From NCBI RefSeq assembly GCF_963678975.1, contig NC_089281.1, forward strand, positions 7,899,277 through 7,963,276: a stretch of 64,000 nucleotides of DNA, in the 5' to 3' direction. Made by a program: the position numbers and the translations under genes. This DNA comes from Dysidea avara. Lineage: Eukaryota > Porifera > Demospongiae > Dictyoceratida > Dysideidae. Positions within the stretch are counted from its first letter, which is position 1. Each line of letters begins with the position of its first letter. The notes under the pieces are model-generated. The model did no database searches and was not told the DNA's origin. It was given only the letters and a program-made list of their open reading frames with translations. Shown here one piece after another: positions 47,401 through 60,558 of the stretch.

Positions 47401-48215
47401 TTACCAAACAAGAAGGCATACACAAAAGGTAAAGCCTGTACAAGGTTCAGCCTACAAGGAGAAAACATAAAGCCAATACAAAACAAGACAAAAATACAAA
47501 ACAAATTACAAAACACAACAAAAAACTTAATACACATCAATTTACACATAAGTGGAGTGGGTAGAGTGGATGGAGTGGGTAGTGGCTATAGCCAACCCTT
47601 TATCACTACCCCCATCACTTGCTGGGCAGCTGGATAACACCAGCAACTATGAAGTAAGCTAAAAGAGGGAACTGAGTATTGGGTGGGCAAACAGGGATCA
47701 GCACAAGCTAAGGCTCTCGTGAATTGTGACTTCACGCCAATAATAAAATGGTACCTAAACTTGTTGGTCCAGTTGTTGGCCTGGATTCTTGAGTTGTCAC
47801 ATGATGGTGACTACTTTATGGTGGACATGTGCCACAAGTTAAACCTGTTTAATTAACCTGTGTTTAAAACTGGAGTTATTTTCAAATAACACAATTTAGA
47901 AGTATCAGTTTTTTGGAAAATAAAAATTCCTGAGTATATAGTTATAGTTGAATTTCTTGCGAACAATTGTCCTGGCGATTACATAGTTACACACATCATA
48001 ATACAGTAAGATCAGACTAACCACTTCGAATGAAAATAGTAAGTATGTTGCAATCAGTAACCCCTTTTGATGAGACTATAAATGTAGTTTAGTCATGAAG
48101 TTTATCAATGGAGATATTTACATGCAGTGTATAAGCACTTTCTATAGTACTTACTCCAAATCTCGTTGATCCTCATGATCTGAACTCATTACACACTGTC
48201 GATCTGATTCCCAAT
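44418..48215 (-). CDS. Novel gene: Cys-ribbon, 15 tandem exons, short CXXC-like finger
   Basis: Minus-strand exons, all phase-compatible, are 48155-48215 (ATG at 48187-48189), 47011-47063, 46807-46956, 46646-46710, 46289-46457 and 46207-46233, then 15 repeat exons (46160 down to 44599), then 44418-44548. From that ATG the spliced frame is 1,536 nt with no internal stop, a 511-residue protein. It has an acidic N terminus (RDDEEEIEEQEN), a Cys ribbon (ECNVCKSFSPIRCDRCKECG), an unrecognised middle domain (about residues 75-155), fifteen repeats of ASDGVANSNTTVPVMPPHVS, then RKRRRR and CGACEGCRATNCNSCKNC. The C-x2-C-x2-C-x4-C-x2-C-x2-C pattern with its basic lead resembles short CXXC zinc fingers of the TET/CXXC5 type, which bind CpG DNA, but the last Cys pair is incomplete. 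A nuclear DNA-binding role is inference. The first exon's frame is open upstream of the ATG (DWESDRQCV if joined to a G), so more 5' exons are possible; 50013-50197 is a candidate. Confidence 0.75.
44599..46160 (-). repeat. Tandem array of 15 exon-intron units (about 107 bp each)
   Basis: Exon starts on the plus axis are 44599, 44709, 44819, 44926, 45032, 45139, 45246, 45353, 45460, 45567, 45673, 45780, 45887, 45994 and 46101. Thirteen exons are 60 nt and the two most 3' ones (44599, 44709) are 63 nt, both multiples of three. Introns are 46-47 bp, beginning gtacac/gtacat/gtgcac and ending tatgtag or catgtag. Each exon holds the inverted repeat GTGTTGCTAATAGCAACAC. Introns are as similar as exons, so whole units are amplified or homogenised together. 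A variant intron (catgaatactaacagctg on the plus axis) recurs at 44986, 45627 and 46161, six and then five units apart, showing a higher-order duplication of about 641 bp. Confidence 0.9.
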
Positions 48216-50012
<1,797 letters not shown>

Positions 50013-50197
50013 TTTAGGATTGTTCTGAAGACTCATATTTTGGTGACATACAGTACACACATTGTGCAGAAATTTTGTCTGGCTGTTGGACTTATTTTTG
50101 CAGTCTTTAGTACCTCTTGTGTATCTTTCATACATATCGCTATCACTAGCTAGTTGCCTCCGAGTTGCCTCTACCACCTTTACAACATGGATATTAG
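50013..50197 (-). CDS. Candidate internal exon
   Basis: This 185-nt minus-strand block has an acceptor (acttttag) and a donor (gtatgt) and stays open through both. It encodes a basic, polar segment with HNVCTVCHQNM, a C-x2-C pair reminiscent of the ribbon in the downstream exon-array gene. It may be a 5' exon of that gene, with at least one exon between them missing from my model. Confidence 0.35.
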
Positions 50198-50766
50198 CTA
50201 AAAGTAGATGATGACACTACAACAGCTGTTTTGAGACAAAGATATAACATTTAATATCTATGGAACTTCTTTCTCCAGAAAATATATCAGACAGCTTAAA
50301 TAATTTTAAACTTAATTACTCATCCCCATCCCCACCCGCACCACCATATTCCTTGCCACATCAAGCTTTTTTGTAGCTGAATGCAGCCATCCAGCACCTT
50401 TTATAGTTGATAACTTAGTTAGAGCAGTCTAAGAAAATTGCATTCTGAGTCATTTTAGCTATTTATTTAGCCAAAGATAAAAATCCACCCTCCTCATCAC
50501 TATTTTGAGTGTCAGAGGATGAGAAACCAATAATTAAACTTATGTGACCTTAAGAACAATTTAGATCATTATACCATACCTGTTTCACTGCCCATACAAA
50601 AGTCTCAATAGTAGCAATGAAAATTTATCCCGTATTTCACTGGTAGCAGTGAAAAGGTTATAATTGCAATTTCATTGGCTAGAATTTATGTTAACAATGT
50701 AGCGCCAATTAGTGTTTACGCTTGTTTAGTACACAGTGACAAATTGCGTGCGTAGTGCACAGCATC

Positions 50767-51224
50767 AAGAGTTCATATTATATATACTGAGGAGAGTATT
50801 CTACTCTCATATACCCCTGTGGAAGGGCGTATCGTGAAGTTATGATGCAACGCTTCTGAGTTTGCCCGTTTTTCTTTGTATGATTAATGATGTCATTAGT
50901 TGAACATGGTATCAATTGAACGCTTGCCTAACAACGTCGCTAGCAACCGAATTAACTCCAGCTCTAAGTGTTTCTCACTGAACTAAAATCGTTCCTTCAT
51001 GGGTTAAGACTGCTTCGTAGGCGTTTCTTGCTAGGCCATTCACAAATACGGCTATCCTGAGCGTCGCTAGTATGAAATGGTGCTAACGATTCTTGCACTT
51101 TTACGGCTGCTCGTACGTCACAAACCACAACATCTTGTTGTTACATCATAACTTCATGATACGCCCTTCTACAGGGGTATATGAGAGTAGGATACTCTCC
51201 TCAGTATATATATTATGAACTTTT
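50767..51224. mobile_element. TIR element, copy 2 (empty, short form)
   Basis: AAGAGTTCATATTATATATA and the following inverted end of about 90 bp match the element at 24980-26210. This copy is 458 bp and lacks the PIF/Harbinger insertion, giving GCTCTAAGTGTTTCTC across the insertion site. Confidence 0.85.
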
Positions 51225-51476
51225 GACAGCATGCATGTATGCAGCGAATATGGTACTAATAATAATGCTTTACAGAATAGCATTCTACCAGTGACCTACA
51301 CTGATAGCCTAACATACAATAAATAATATTACTACATGTTTAATCACTAATCCCACAAGCAAATGTGTTACCATATAATACTCCCAATAGCACCTTGACA
51401 AAGTATTTTGAAATATGTTAAGTATTTTGAAATATGTTAAGCAATTAGCCAATAGAAATAGTATTACACTTGTTTG

Positions 51477-51800
51477 TCAAGGTAATTTCGATTGTGTACC
51501 ACCGCTTTGACATGATGTAAACAAACGGTCATAACTTATATATCCTTCAGTGTATTGCAATGAAACAACAATTTTCGAACTGCTCTTGTGTAGGCAAATA
51601 ACTTGATATCCAGGTTTTAACCATTCGGTCCTTCCTCCACTAAGAACAAGGCGCTTAAAAAGTTCCAGATTTTTTTCATAATATGCACCCATTGCATTCA
51701 ATGCTTTATACTGCATATTTAAGTTTGGGTGATTATGTTGGGTTTTCAAAGATCCAGTCACATATTGCGGAATGATTCTGTTAGAAACACATATCTGACT
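51477..51800 (-). CDS. Unrecognised open frame, possible exon
   Basis: The minus-strand frame of about 108 codons follows a good acceptor (tttctaacag). It encodes a protein-like sequence (YYEKNLELFKRLVLSGG, then RTEWLKPGYQVICL) and ends in a stop. No family was recognised. Confidence 0.3.
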   Translation of the reverse strand, partial: SQICVSNRIIPQYVTGSLKTQHNHPNLNMQYKALNAMGAYYEKNLELFKRLVLSGGRTEWLKPGYQVICLHKSSSKIVVSLQYTEGYISYDRLFTSCQSGGTQSKLP

Positions 51801-51839
51801 TAACAATTAGTGTTACCGTAGTGACAGATGCCCTACAGT

Positions 51840-53059
51840 ATAACAACAATATGGTTACTTAGTAATGATTACTAGGCAACAGTTGGCTTGCTATGTGTGA
51901 ATAACTTTTGCAGCGGTTAATTTTCAAATTTCTATTGCTTGGTAATGGTTGCTATGGTTGTCGGATTAATTTGTAATAGCACAGCTAGCTATAGTATTCA
52001 AGATAAATAGCTCTCGCATTGTAAACAGGAAGGAAATAGTTTATCCCTAATGCTTGCACTATTTAACCTGAATACCACAGCCTGTCATCCTGTTGCATTA
52101 TATAGCTGTAATTATTAGGTGCAGGAGTCTTGGAACAATGGGAAAGGTGACAAAGGCGATGAAACCTACACGGAGATGAATCCATAAAAAATTATTTAAC
52201 TAAAGCTAGTGATTGTGATAGGTTAATTATTGGCAGAGAGTTCCATAGTCAATAGGTAGGGAGTTAATAGCTGCATTGGTATGGGCTGTCTTGTGGTGTC
52301 AGGCGATCCAGTAGAGCTAGTTGATAAGTCAGCATACCCTGTAATTCAAGATGTTAAATTTATCTGTTGGACTGTTGAAGGATTTGATGAAAAGAGGATG
52401 TCAGATATTTCATAAATATACATTTATGGCGACATACCAAGTTGGGTTAATCTAGTACGTAGTCTGATAAATAATCTGAGAGTATAGATTTAGGCCAAGC
52501 CAAGTTGATTGTTAGTTTTCTATTTCATTGATGTGGGCGGGAGGTCATTATTCACTATTCATTATAGATAGAACTTTGAGAAAAACCCCACCAATACAAT
52601 AATAAAAATTTTGTGAATATTTTAAAATCCATGAGGTGGAAATAATGATATAATGGGCATCTGCATTAAACTTAGCATGTGGGCAGAAACAGGAATCTAG
52701 CAATCCACTCATCAAAATATGCTTTAGAACCAATGTGGTCAAAATAAAATTCAACTTGACATTACTGGCCTATTTCAACTTTATAATATGTTTGTAGCTT
52801 TTGTTTAGTTGAACCGATTGATTAAAACCTCCTTGTCGACTTGCATTTTTCCTGCATTTAGTACTAAATTTAAAAATGTGAAAGTAAACATTAGCACCCC
52901 CAATCTCTACAACACACTATATATAAAATTGAATTCTCTATACAATTCCACCTCCTAAAAGCAAAACTTAAGGCTTGGTAATGCCTTTTCTCTTGCTCTC
53001 TGCATAAACTCTTATACATCACTTGACTCGCCATTCATCAAGGATTCATGAGCCATACA
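51840..53059. other. No gene recognised
   Basis: AT-rich intergenic DNA. No convincing inverted repeats or coding frames. Confidence 0.3.
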
Positions 53060-53480
53060 CAGTTTATGATTATATTATATTGGAAAGACAGCAATGTGCT
53101 GATATACATTCAATAATATAAACTGACTGTTGGTCCAGGAGTCTGTCATAACTAGATGGTGGCAGCTCATTCCATTCTTTGGTAGTTTTGTAAAAAAAGC
53201 ATTCCTGATAATGTTGGGTGTGTGATGGTGATAATATAAAACGTAGTTGGTGGAATTGTCTGGTACTGGAGGTCTGTGGCAAAAAAATATTGTGGCATTC
53301 ATATGGCTGGCTCAAAAAGCTATTATTATTATTTGAACTCCGTAATATATGCAGAAGTTACGGTGTCATGCTTAATAAAGCTTGTTCGGTCACCAGTGTA
53401 TAAGGCTATAATCTTAGTACTGAACACTCCTTTGCACCTTCTCAATTCAATATCTTTCACCAAACTGCATGAATAAGGTC
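53060..53480 (-). mobile_element. LINE 3' fragment (RT C terminus)
   Basis: The minus strand encodes FFYKTTKEWNELPPS, the conserved C-terminal signature of CR1/Jockey-like reverse transcriptase ORFs. The 5' part is missing. It is different in sequence from the LINE at 3979-5760. Confidence 0.65.
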
Positions 53481-53504
53481 TCCACAATGTAGAACAGTTT
53501 AACA

Positions 53505-53885
53505 AATCCTTGGAAGACTCTGTATGTAGCTAACAACTAACTTTTCGCATTGCTTAACCTTGTAAATTGTCTATAATCTAAATACTATATGTTAGTAACA
53601 GCAGAAGCATCACTCACCGTAGTCTGTCGTCTTTGCTTCTACTTCAGAGTGGCCTTGATCCCTTGGCAAGCTTCGTGATGACAGGCCCAGAGCACCTCGT
53701 GAAGAACGCTTGTGAACCAGCAACCCCGCATGTAACGATTGTGGGAAAGAGAAAACCACCCGCCAAGAACCAGGCGCTGGATAAGTAACCTAGTCTAGTA
53801 AATCCTCGGTAACCTACCACAGCAGTAATATCGACCATAGAGCGTAATGTGACCATATACCATTATGATCTATTTAGTAACGATA
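53505..53885 (-). repeat. Inverted duplicate block, copy 2
   Basis: It is the reverse complement of 32663-33041 with few differences, including the GGTGAGTGATG splice-donor-like site. Together the two copies bracket about 20.5 kb carrying the KDZ and exon-array genes. Confidence 0.75.
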
Positions 53886-54446
53886 TCAAGTTGCTTATAC
53901 CGTATAGCCGGAAAGTTTGGCGAGTGAACGATGTTTCGCCAAACTAAAATCCGCCAAATCGTTTGTCCAATACAAATCTATAAGGCCAATGAAACTTGAT
54001 TAGCAGTTTATACACCCGCATGGAATTTCATTATTGGTATTTCAAGATCTAATAGAGCAGTCACTTTTACTGAAAAATCGCTTGTTATAGATTAGTAAGT
54101 ATGTATACTTTAGTTATTTAATGCAAGAGTACTTAATCAATGTAGATCCTTACTCAGTGTTTTTTGGCAGAAACCTCGAGAGAAATCTTAATGGGTTTGG
54201 ATCAGTGTGTGTTGTGCTTTTGGAACTTGAAATAATGAATAATAACCACCCGCCCGCATCAAAATTTCAAAAATCTGAGCAAGAAACTGGTAATCAAGTT
54301 TCATTGGCCTAATTAGCTCCACAAATTAGCCAAACTTTGTTCTCGCCAAAATCCTATCGCGCGCGGCAAATTCGCTAAAGTTTCCGGCTATACGCACGGT
54401 AGCTACATACGTATACTAGCGCACACTAAAACAAGTGTGCATGCTA

Positions 54447-54790
54447 TTATTATTATTATTATTTATTTACTGTACAGAAACCTCCATATGGAGTATATAG
54501 TACAACAGATTAAATTAAGAATAAATTGTAGTGATTGTACTTAGCTATAATTAATACATTGTTTAAATGTGCTTAAGGTAGGTGATTCCACAGTACTGCT
54601 AGATAGGTTATTCCATAATTTAATTGTAGAGGGGTAATAAGAGTAAAGGTAAGAATCAATTCTGGAGTGTGGCTGCAAAAATCGTTGATCGTGACCTCGT
54701 GTTTGGCTTGCTGTTGGGATTAAATAGGTTCCATTATCGATGTGAACTTGTCTATGCACCATTTTATACATCATAACTATAGCTTCAAAT
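54447..54790 (-). mobile_element. LINE 3' fragment with (ATT)n tail
   Basis: The minus strand encodes LQPHSRIDSYLYSYYPSTIK then LWNNLSSS, an RT C-terminal signature. It ends after a 3' UTR in a short ATT microsatellite (54447-54462), the tail type of CR1/L2-like LINEs. Strongly 5'-truncated. Confidence 0.75.
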
Positions 54791-54879
54791 TGTTCCGTCG
54801 CTGTTCAAGAGTTGGTAGATTCAGGTGATCTAGTATCTCAGTTACACTAGCCCAGGGTGAATAATTTTATAACACGTCC

Positions 54880-55230
54880 CCAGTTTCAGCACTGTGACAC
54901 TACACATGTGCTCATGTTGAAATAGCACACTTAAAATATCACATGTGTCAAGTTAAAACAGCACACTGCTCAACTTACATGCAAGTGTGCTAAAGTAGCA
55001 CACTCAGTACAAAACACGAGCACACTGGCATGTCAAATTAACACGTCAATGTGCTGTTTTATAACGCTGGTGTGTTGTTTTAGCACACTTTCATTTTTAG
55101 CACACCGTACTGTGTTAAAATAACACACCTATGTGCTAAATTAGCACAAATGGAGTAGCATATGTGCTGACTCACTGCATGGGGACATTTTGGTGTGCTG
55201 TTTTACACACCAGTTTTTACTGTGCGATGT
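54880..55230. repeat. Cluster of AGCACAC/GTGTGCT boxes
   Basis: At least a dozen copies of GTGTGCT or its complement, often paired as GTGTGCT-x-TTAGCACAC hairpins, lie in 350 bp. The right edge is AGTTTTTACTGTGC. It is probably a MITE with reiterated subterminal boxes, but I could not fix both ends. Confidence 0.6.
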
Positions 55231-55740
55231 CAGTGGCATGGCAATGAAATATTGCATTTGCGTATTGTATACAAATGGATTGATGCATGATGTAATTAGT
55301 ATGGTAGGATACCCTTCAGTTGGAATTGATTCCAATGAAAGTTGCTGTTGAAGTACAACTTTTCTACGAACTGTTGATTTTCTAAGAATTAGATCTTTTT
55401 AATCACTTATCAGTAGACGCATAGATACAGCACCAGTTATGGACTATCCAGACTATACATTGATTACATATACATATATATATAGCAGTTAATTGATGAT
55501 TGCAGTAACTATTATCATTGAAACATTATAATATTAGAATGTGCAAATGTGTGTTGTTGATTCAACAACACAATGCATCATCCTAGTATTGACATTCATA
55601 ATTTTTCTGCTGAACAGCAATAGAACATGGTATATATTTCAACACATCATGGTGTTCTGAGCTAAAGAGCCAAGAAAAAATATTGGAAGTTCAGTGTGGA
55701 GGGATTACTAGTGCAATATAGCTAAAACAGATTTGCCGCG
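55231..55740 (-). repeat. Orphan methyltransferase 5' flank
   Basis: It matches the 5' flank of unit 1 (29580-30080) from GAAATATTGCATTT to GAGCCAAGAAAAA and TATTGGAAGTTCAG, but no gene body lies to its left. It is the remnant of a further copy whose gene has been lost or moved. Confidence 0.75.
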
Positions 55741-56580
55741 GCTAAGTTGACTTTCTTGGTTGTACAACACCATCCTCTCCTCGATGTAAATATTGTTGAC
55801 TTGGTCTATGGAAAGACCTGCTATGATTACATTATCCAACATATATAAACTGATCTCTGCATGTAAAAGAAGTTAGGGAAGGTTAAAACTTTAGTTTTAC
55901 TCCATATGCATGGGGCCTCCATTTGATAGTGGCTGGTTTGCATCTTCAACATGGTAGACATCTCCATCTTCATCTGTTGCAAAGAACATTTTTGTGACCT
56001 CTTGAAGACCCTGAAAAGCTTTGTTGACTTGTGCACTGTAGGGTGTTTTGGAAGTTGCTCTAAACTTTTGTTAATTTTTCCTTTCACAACAACCTCATCT
56101 CCCCTGACAGTTAAATACATCTTGTCAATTAATGGACTTCTCAGCCAGGTTGACTATTACAGCTTTTCCTCCTGGCTTGAGCACTCGATACAATTATCCT
56201 TTCCCTATCTAAATTACAAGACTCATAGCAATGTCAAATGCATGTCTCGTCGCCGTACGACATGTCCATCACATCTCCAACTTTGACATTCACTATGTTA
56301 TTAATAATAAACTGTGATGTTGTTTGTCTTGCTAATGTGACCATCTTCTCTTGCATGGACATCAAATCCATCAACTTATTTGGCTCCATACCAAGCTGCT
56401 TGGTATAGCTCCAGTAACCATCTCCACACCAGTACCTTTTTACCAGGGACCTCTGACTTTAGGAACTCTTCCCGCCCCCATTGTTGGACAAAGGAATGTT
56501 TGTATCACAGGCTCCTTCTCACAATACCGACTTGTCATAAGATTTAACCCCATCAGATCCATACAGCTAGGTCAGTCAGC
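55741..56580 (-). pseudogene. SAM-dependent methyltransferase, degraded copy 3
   Basis: It aligns along its length with 31690-32530 but is broken by many small insertions (about seven of 4 bp, plus 2, 7 and 9 bp) and losses (about 8, 10 and 17 bp). Substitution is modest compared with the indel load. The 5' flank continues to 56920. Confidence 0.85.
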
Positions 56581-56589
56581 TCACTCTTT

Positions 56590-56927
56590 TTTATATACAT
56601 AGTGATGTACACGGTATAGTGAAGTATTGCATTTGTATATTATATCATACAAATGGATGCATGATGTAATTAGTACAGTATAGGATACCCTTCAGTGGTA
56701 ATTGATTCCAGTGAAAGTTGCTGTTGAAATCCAACTTTTCTATATGAACTGTTCATTTCCAAGGATTTTCTAAGAATTAGATCTTTATTACTAATTACAT
56801 TAGTAGGCACATAATTACAGCACCAATTAAATGACTGGACTATATACATTGTAGTATATATGTATGTGCTTGAGTTGAGTATAATATCAACAGTTTATTG
56901 CATGATTGTAACTATTATGAATGAAAA
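56590..56927 (-). repeat. 5' flank of methyltransferase copy 3
   Basis: Homologous to 29570-29870 and 55231-55520. It is cut at 56928-56937 by the insertion of the 819-bp element that follows. Confidence 0.75.
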
Positions 56928-56937
56928 TTAATATCTG

Positions 56938-57756
56938 GGAGGTGTATCCAATCACTGGACTGGACTACTGGACTGAACTACTGGACTCACATAAAATTTG
57001 TTCAAACACATTTTTTTCAACTACAAAGACATTTTTCAAACACTAAAAGTGATTACATAGAGTAGTATACCACACGTGGGGCTAAGGCTCTCCATGTCTT
57101 GTCATATAAAAAATACACAAAGAGGCACATACAGTCTATTTTTTTTTTAAATTTATTTATTAAGGCTTTATTAAGTATGTTTGAAAAGTGCTGTAGTTTT
57201 GCAGTGGTCTGTTTTATAGTATGACATAGGTTTTTTACTCTTGTTACACTCACTGCATTTTTTGCAAATATGTGTAACCCTACCTTCCTGTTTGAAAGTG
57301 TGTGCATTGGGAAGCTTAATAAATGTGCCACTGCGCACTCGTTGATATTTACAAACATTATAAACCAAAGAGCCAGCGAAGCTGAAGTGAATGTGCAGGC
57401 TATAGGCAATTTTCAATATGTTATACAGTAACGTAATGTAATTACATGTTGTAAAACTTATATATGGTGTGCTATTTTACAAAGAAGGCTAGAGAAGACA
57501 GACATGCATTAACAGTGCTAACAGTGCTTGAAACATTGCTAGCAGTAGGAAATTTTTTTTTGATAACAAACTGCACTAAGGTTTAGTGCAGTTTTTGTGA
57601 TTAATGTACAAGTTTTTTGTCTCGTGGTGAATGTGTTAGTTACTACTTGAAAACACTTTTTAGTTAAGTCTGGCAATAAAAACATAAGAAAACAAAAAAA
57701 AAAACCTGAGTCCAGTAATCCAGTCCAGTAGTCCAGTCCAGTGAATGGATGCACCC
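56938..57756. mobile_element. 819-bp TIR element with perfect 10-bp duplication
   Basis: TTAATATCTG flanks both ends (56928-56937 and 57757-57766). The inverted ends (GGTGTATCCAATCACTGGAC on the left; GTGAATGGATGCACCC on the right) carry reiterated ACTGGACTGG boxes. A 9-10-bp duplication is typical of Mutator-like elements. Minus-strand frames at 57053-57416 include GRVTHICKKCSECNKSKK, a Cys/Lys-rich stretch that may be a vestige of a zinc-binding domain. No catalytic domain was seen. Confidence 0.85.
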
Positions 57757-57766
57757 TTAATATCTG

Positions 57767-60122
57767 TAAGTAGATCACATTGTGCATCGTATGCCTCTAC
57801 TAACAGAATCCCAGTGTAAAATAATAAACTCTTTGTTAGCATATAGAGTTTATAAAAGAGAACAGGTATATGAGTCTACAATACTATTCATTACGCCAAC
57901 ATCGCATGATATAACTTGTGAATATTATGAGGGTGCACACCACACATTACTTTAATGTTATACACATATTAGGCAAGCCATTGTTCTTTCATGCATTCTG
58001 AGGTGTGCAGGTAGCTTTATGCTGTTAGCTATAGCCTATATTAAACTGCCAACTGATCTGTTTACTGACTATTGTCATCACAGCAACAGCAACTAGTTGT
58101 CTCTAACAGTCCCTGTAAGTTATCTAACAATTAATATAGAGACATAGCTATAGTTGAGCATATACAATTCAGTATGCACTGGTAATATAAGCTAAAATAA
58201 GAGCTGTGTTATAAAAGCATATAGCCTACTTCTATCAGTACTTGATAGATTTATCATCTCTACTGCCACAATGACAGCATTCAACTTTCTGCTCATGCAT
58301 CCCATTATCATCACTGGAATAATACTGTATGCACTCAGTATCCATGTCATGCCATACTCCGCACAGTCATAACCATGTTATGTTATCAACTGCTTTTTTT
58401 AACTGGACCATCTCATGTTCAGAATCTGATTTGTATCTTTTTGCTGGCCTGGTTTCTGAAAGCATAATATCATTATTGTGATAAAAAGATGAAAAAAGAG
58501 AAAGAAATGGCAGAGAAGAAACAATATCCCTGTGGTTTTCCACCTCCTGAGAACTGCTGTATACTAAAAGAAAGTAACTTTGATCAATCTCCATCTGGTA
58601 TATACAAAATGAATACTTGGTGTAGTAGGAAACTAAACAGTAGTTGACATGTACTGTGACACTACAACAGCTAATGGAAGATGGACAGTCATACAGAGAA
58701 GATGGATCTGAGAATTTTCATCGATCGTGGCTTGATTATGAGAAAGGATTTGGAGATTTAACTGGTATGGCCTTAAGTTGCTTTACTGTCTTATCCGGAA
58801 TTGTCAATGGGAACTCAGAATTGACTTTCAAATAGACAACACGACTGAATCATGCGACTACATTCACTACACCAATTTTAAAAGTAGGGAGTCCCAGTGA
58901 AGAGTACTACCAGTGGCTTTACCGGTGACACTATTACTGACTCTTTCTCTACTGGCAAACACAATGGCATAAATGTTCAGCACATACGATAACGACAATG
59001 ATAAGTGGGGTGCCAGCTGTTCAGTATGGATAGATAACACTAGAAAAAAATGGAGGATGGTGGTTTTATTCTCGGTTTTATTATTGTTGGCACATCAATC
59101 TCAATTGCCAATTCAGTATGGATCCATACTCATTCCTGGTGGGTGGAAAAATGCCAGGTGGATAGAAATGAAGATACGTCCTCTCAACTGTATACCTCAG
59201 TGACCACTGTATACTGGAACAGTAGCTTTGTGTATTGCTATTCCTGATATAACAAAGGTCTTAGTAGCATGTTATGACGACTGGAACTATAGCTACTATT
59301 GAAGTATCTATTGCTTATAAAACTATCTTTCTCAGTAACCTCAGCAGCCTTTGGTAAGATGGAGAAGGTTGGGGGAGGGGATGTCCATAAATCTGCCTTG
59401 ACCTATGTACATACAGATCAATTCACTCTATTAGAACAGCGCAGGCCAAATGTATAGTATTAGAGCTCAGTGATTGTATAGCTACTGTGGACCTGTTCCT
59501 GACTTCGTAATTATATATAATGTTACCAGATTTTGCAAAACCAAACCAAATCACACATCACGCAAAATCAAACTAACACCACCAACTAATAAAGATGTGC
59601 TCCTCTTTTAGTAGACGGGCATATGTAGCCGGCAGACTAGTGGGGCCAAAACACCCTGTCCAAATTTTTTTCTGTTGTGGCTGCGTTTGTAAGAGAAGTT
59701 CCACTGTAGGCTCAGTAAGAAAATATTGAGTAGTGGGATAGACAGACTGTAGCTACCCTTGGATGTACTCTAGTGTTCCAAATGATTAACTATTGCCTGG
59801 CGTCAATTCATTTGATGAGAGAGAGACCATCATTTTATTGATGAAAACTATTGAGTGTTACAACAACACTGAATAATGTGAGGTGAATCCTCGGGGACAC
59901 ACTGCCACTCACGGAGCTATGCCCCAAGAGTGGGTGTGACAAGGAAAAAATTACAAAAATATAGCTACGTATAATTAATCAAGTGTCAACATTCAAGAGT
60001 CCATTCAGAGCAATTCTTAGCCAAAAATATTCTTCTGGAAGCGGAGATAGATATTGAAGCTGCCAAGTCAACATATTACTGACCATAGGCATGGGGGGAG
60101 GGGGGCTTTATATACTATCAAT
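57767..60122. other. Mostly anonymous DNA; one possible small exon
   Basis: No recognised gene. On the minus strand at about 58380-58460 a short stretch encoding RPAKRYKSDSEHEMVQLKKA follows a plausible acceptor and could be an exon. One dispersed motif half-copy lies at 59417-59440. Confidence 0.3.
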
Positions 60123-60443
60123 CAGGGGCGATGGAGCAGGCCAAAGAGTGAGGGGGCCAGGCCAGCTGCTGAAGACCAAAAAAAAAAAGAAAGAAAAAAA
60201 AAAAAAAAAAAAAAAAGGTAGCTAATCACCTGCTACAATAACTGCCCTCCACCAACTTATTTATAACTACACATACGTAGCTAAGTAGCTTGCTACACTG
60301 CTTCTCTGAATACTGTGATGACTGCTCTATTAGAGTATCATAGATTTTGACTGTTCGATCTTTTCTTGCAAGCATTGTCCCATAAATAAAAGTGGGGGGA
60401 AGCCCCCCCCCCCCCCCCCCCCCCCCCGTCTCCACCGCCTATG
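60123..60443. mobile_element. hAT-type MITE, family A, copy 3
   Basis: It starts CAGGGGCGATGGAGCA and ends TCTCCACCGCCTATG, with flanking 8-mers CTATCAAT and CTATCTAT (7 of 8). A poly-A run, a poly-C run and the dispersed motif (60320-60346) are in the same order as in copy 1. Confidence 0.8.
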
Positions 60444-60558
60444 CTATCTATGTACTGACTGAGCTAACTCCTTGCAGTGCACTGAATTAGGATTCATGAA
60501 ATATCCTAAAATAATTGAGAAATAACCACGTGTATCGAAAGTTTACGGAAAGACAGCG

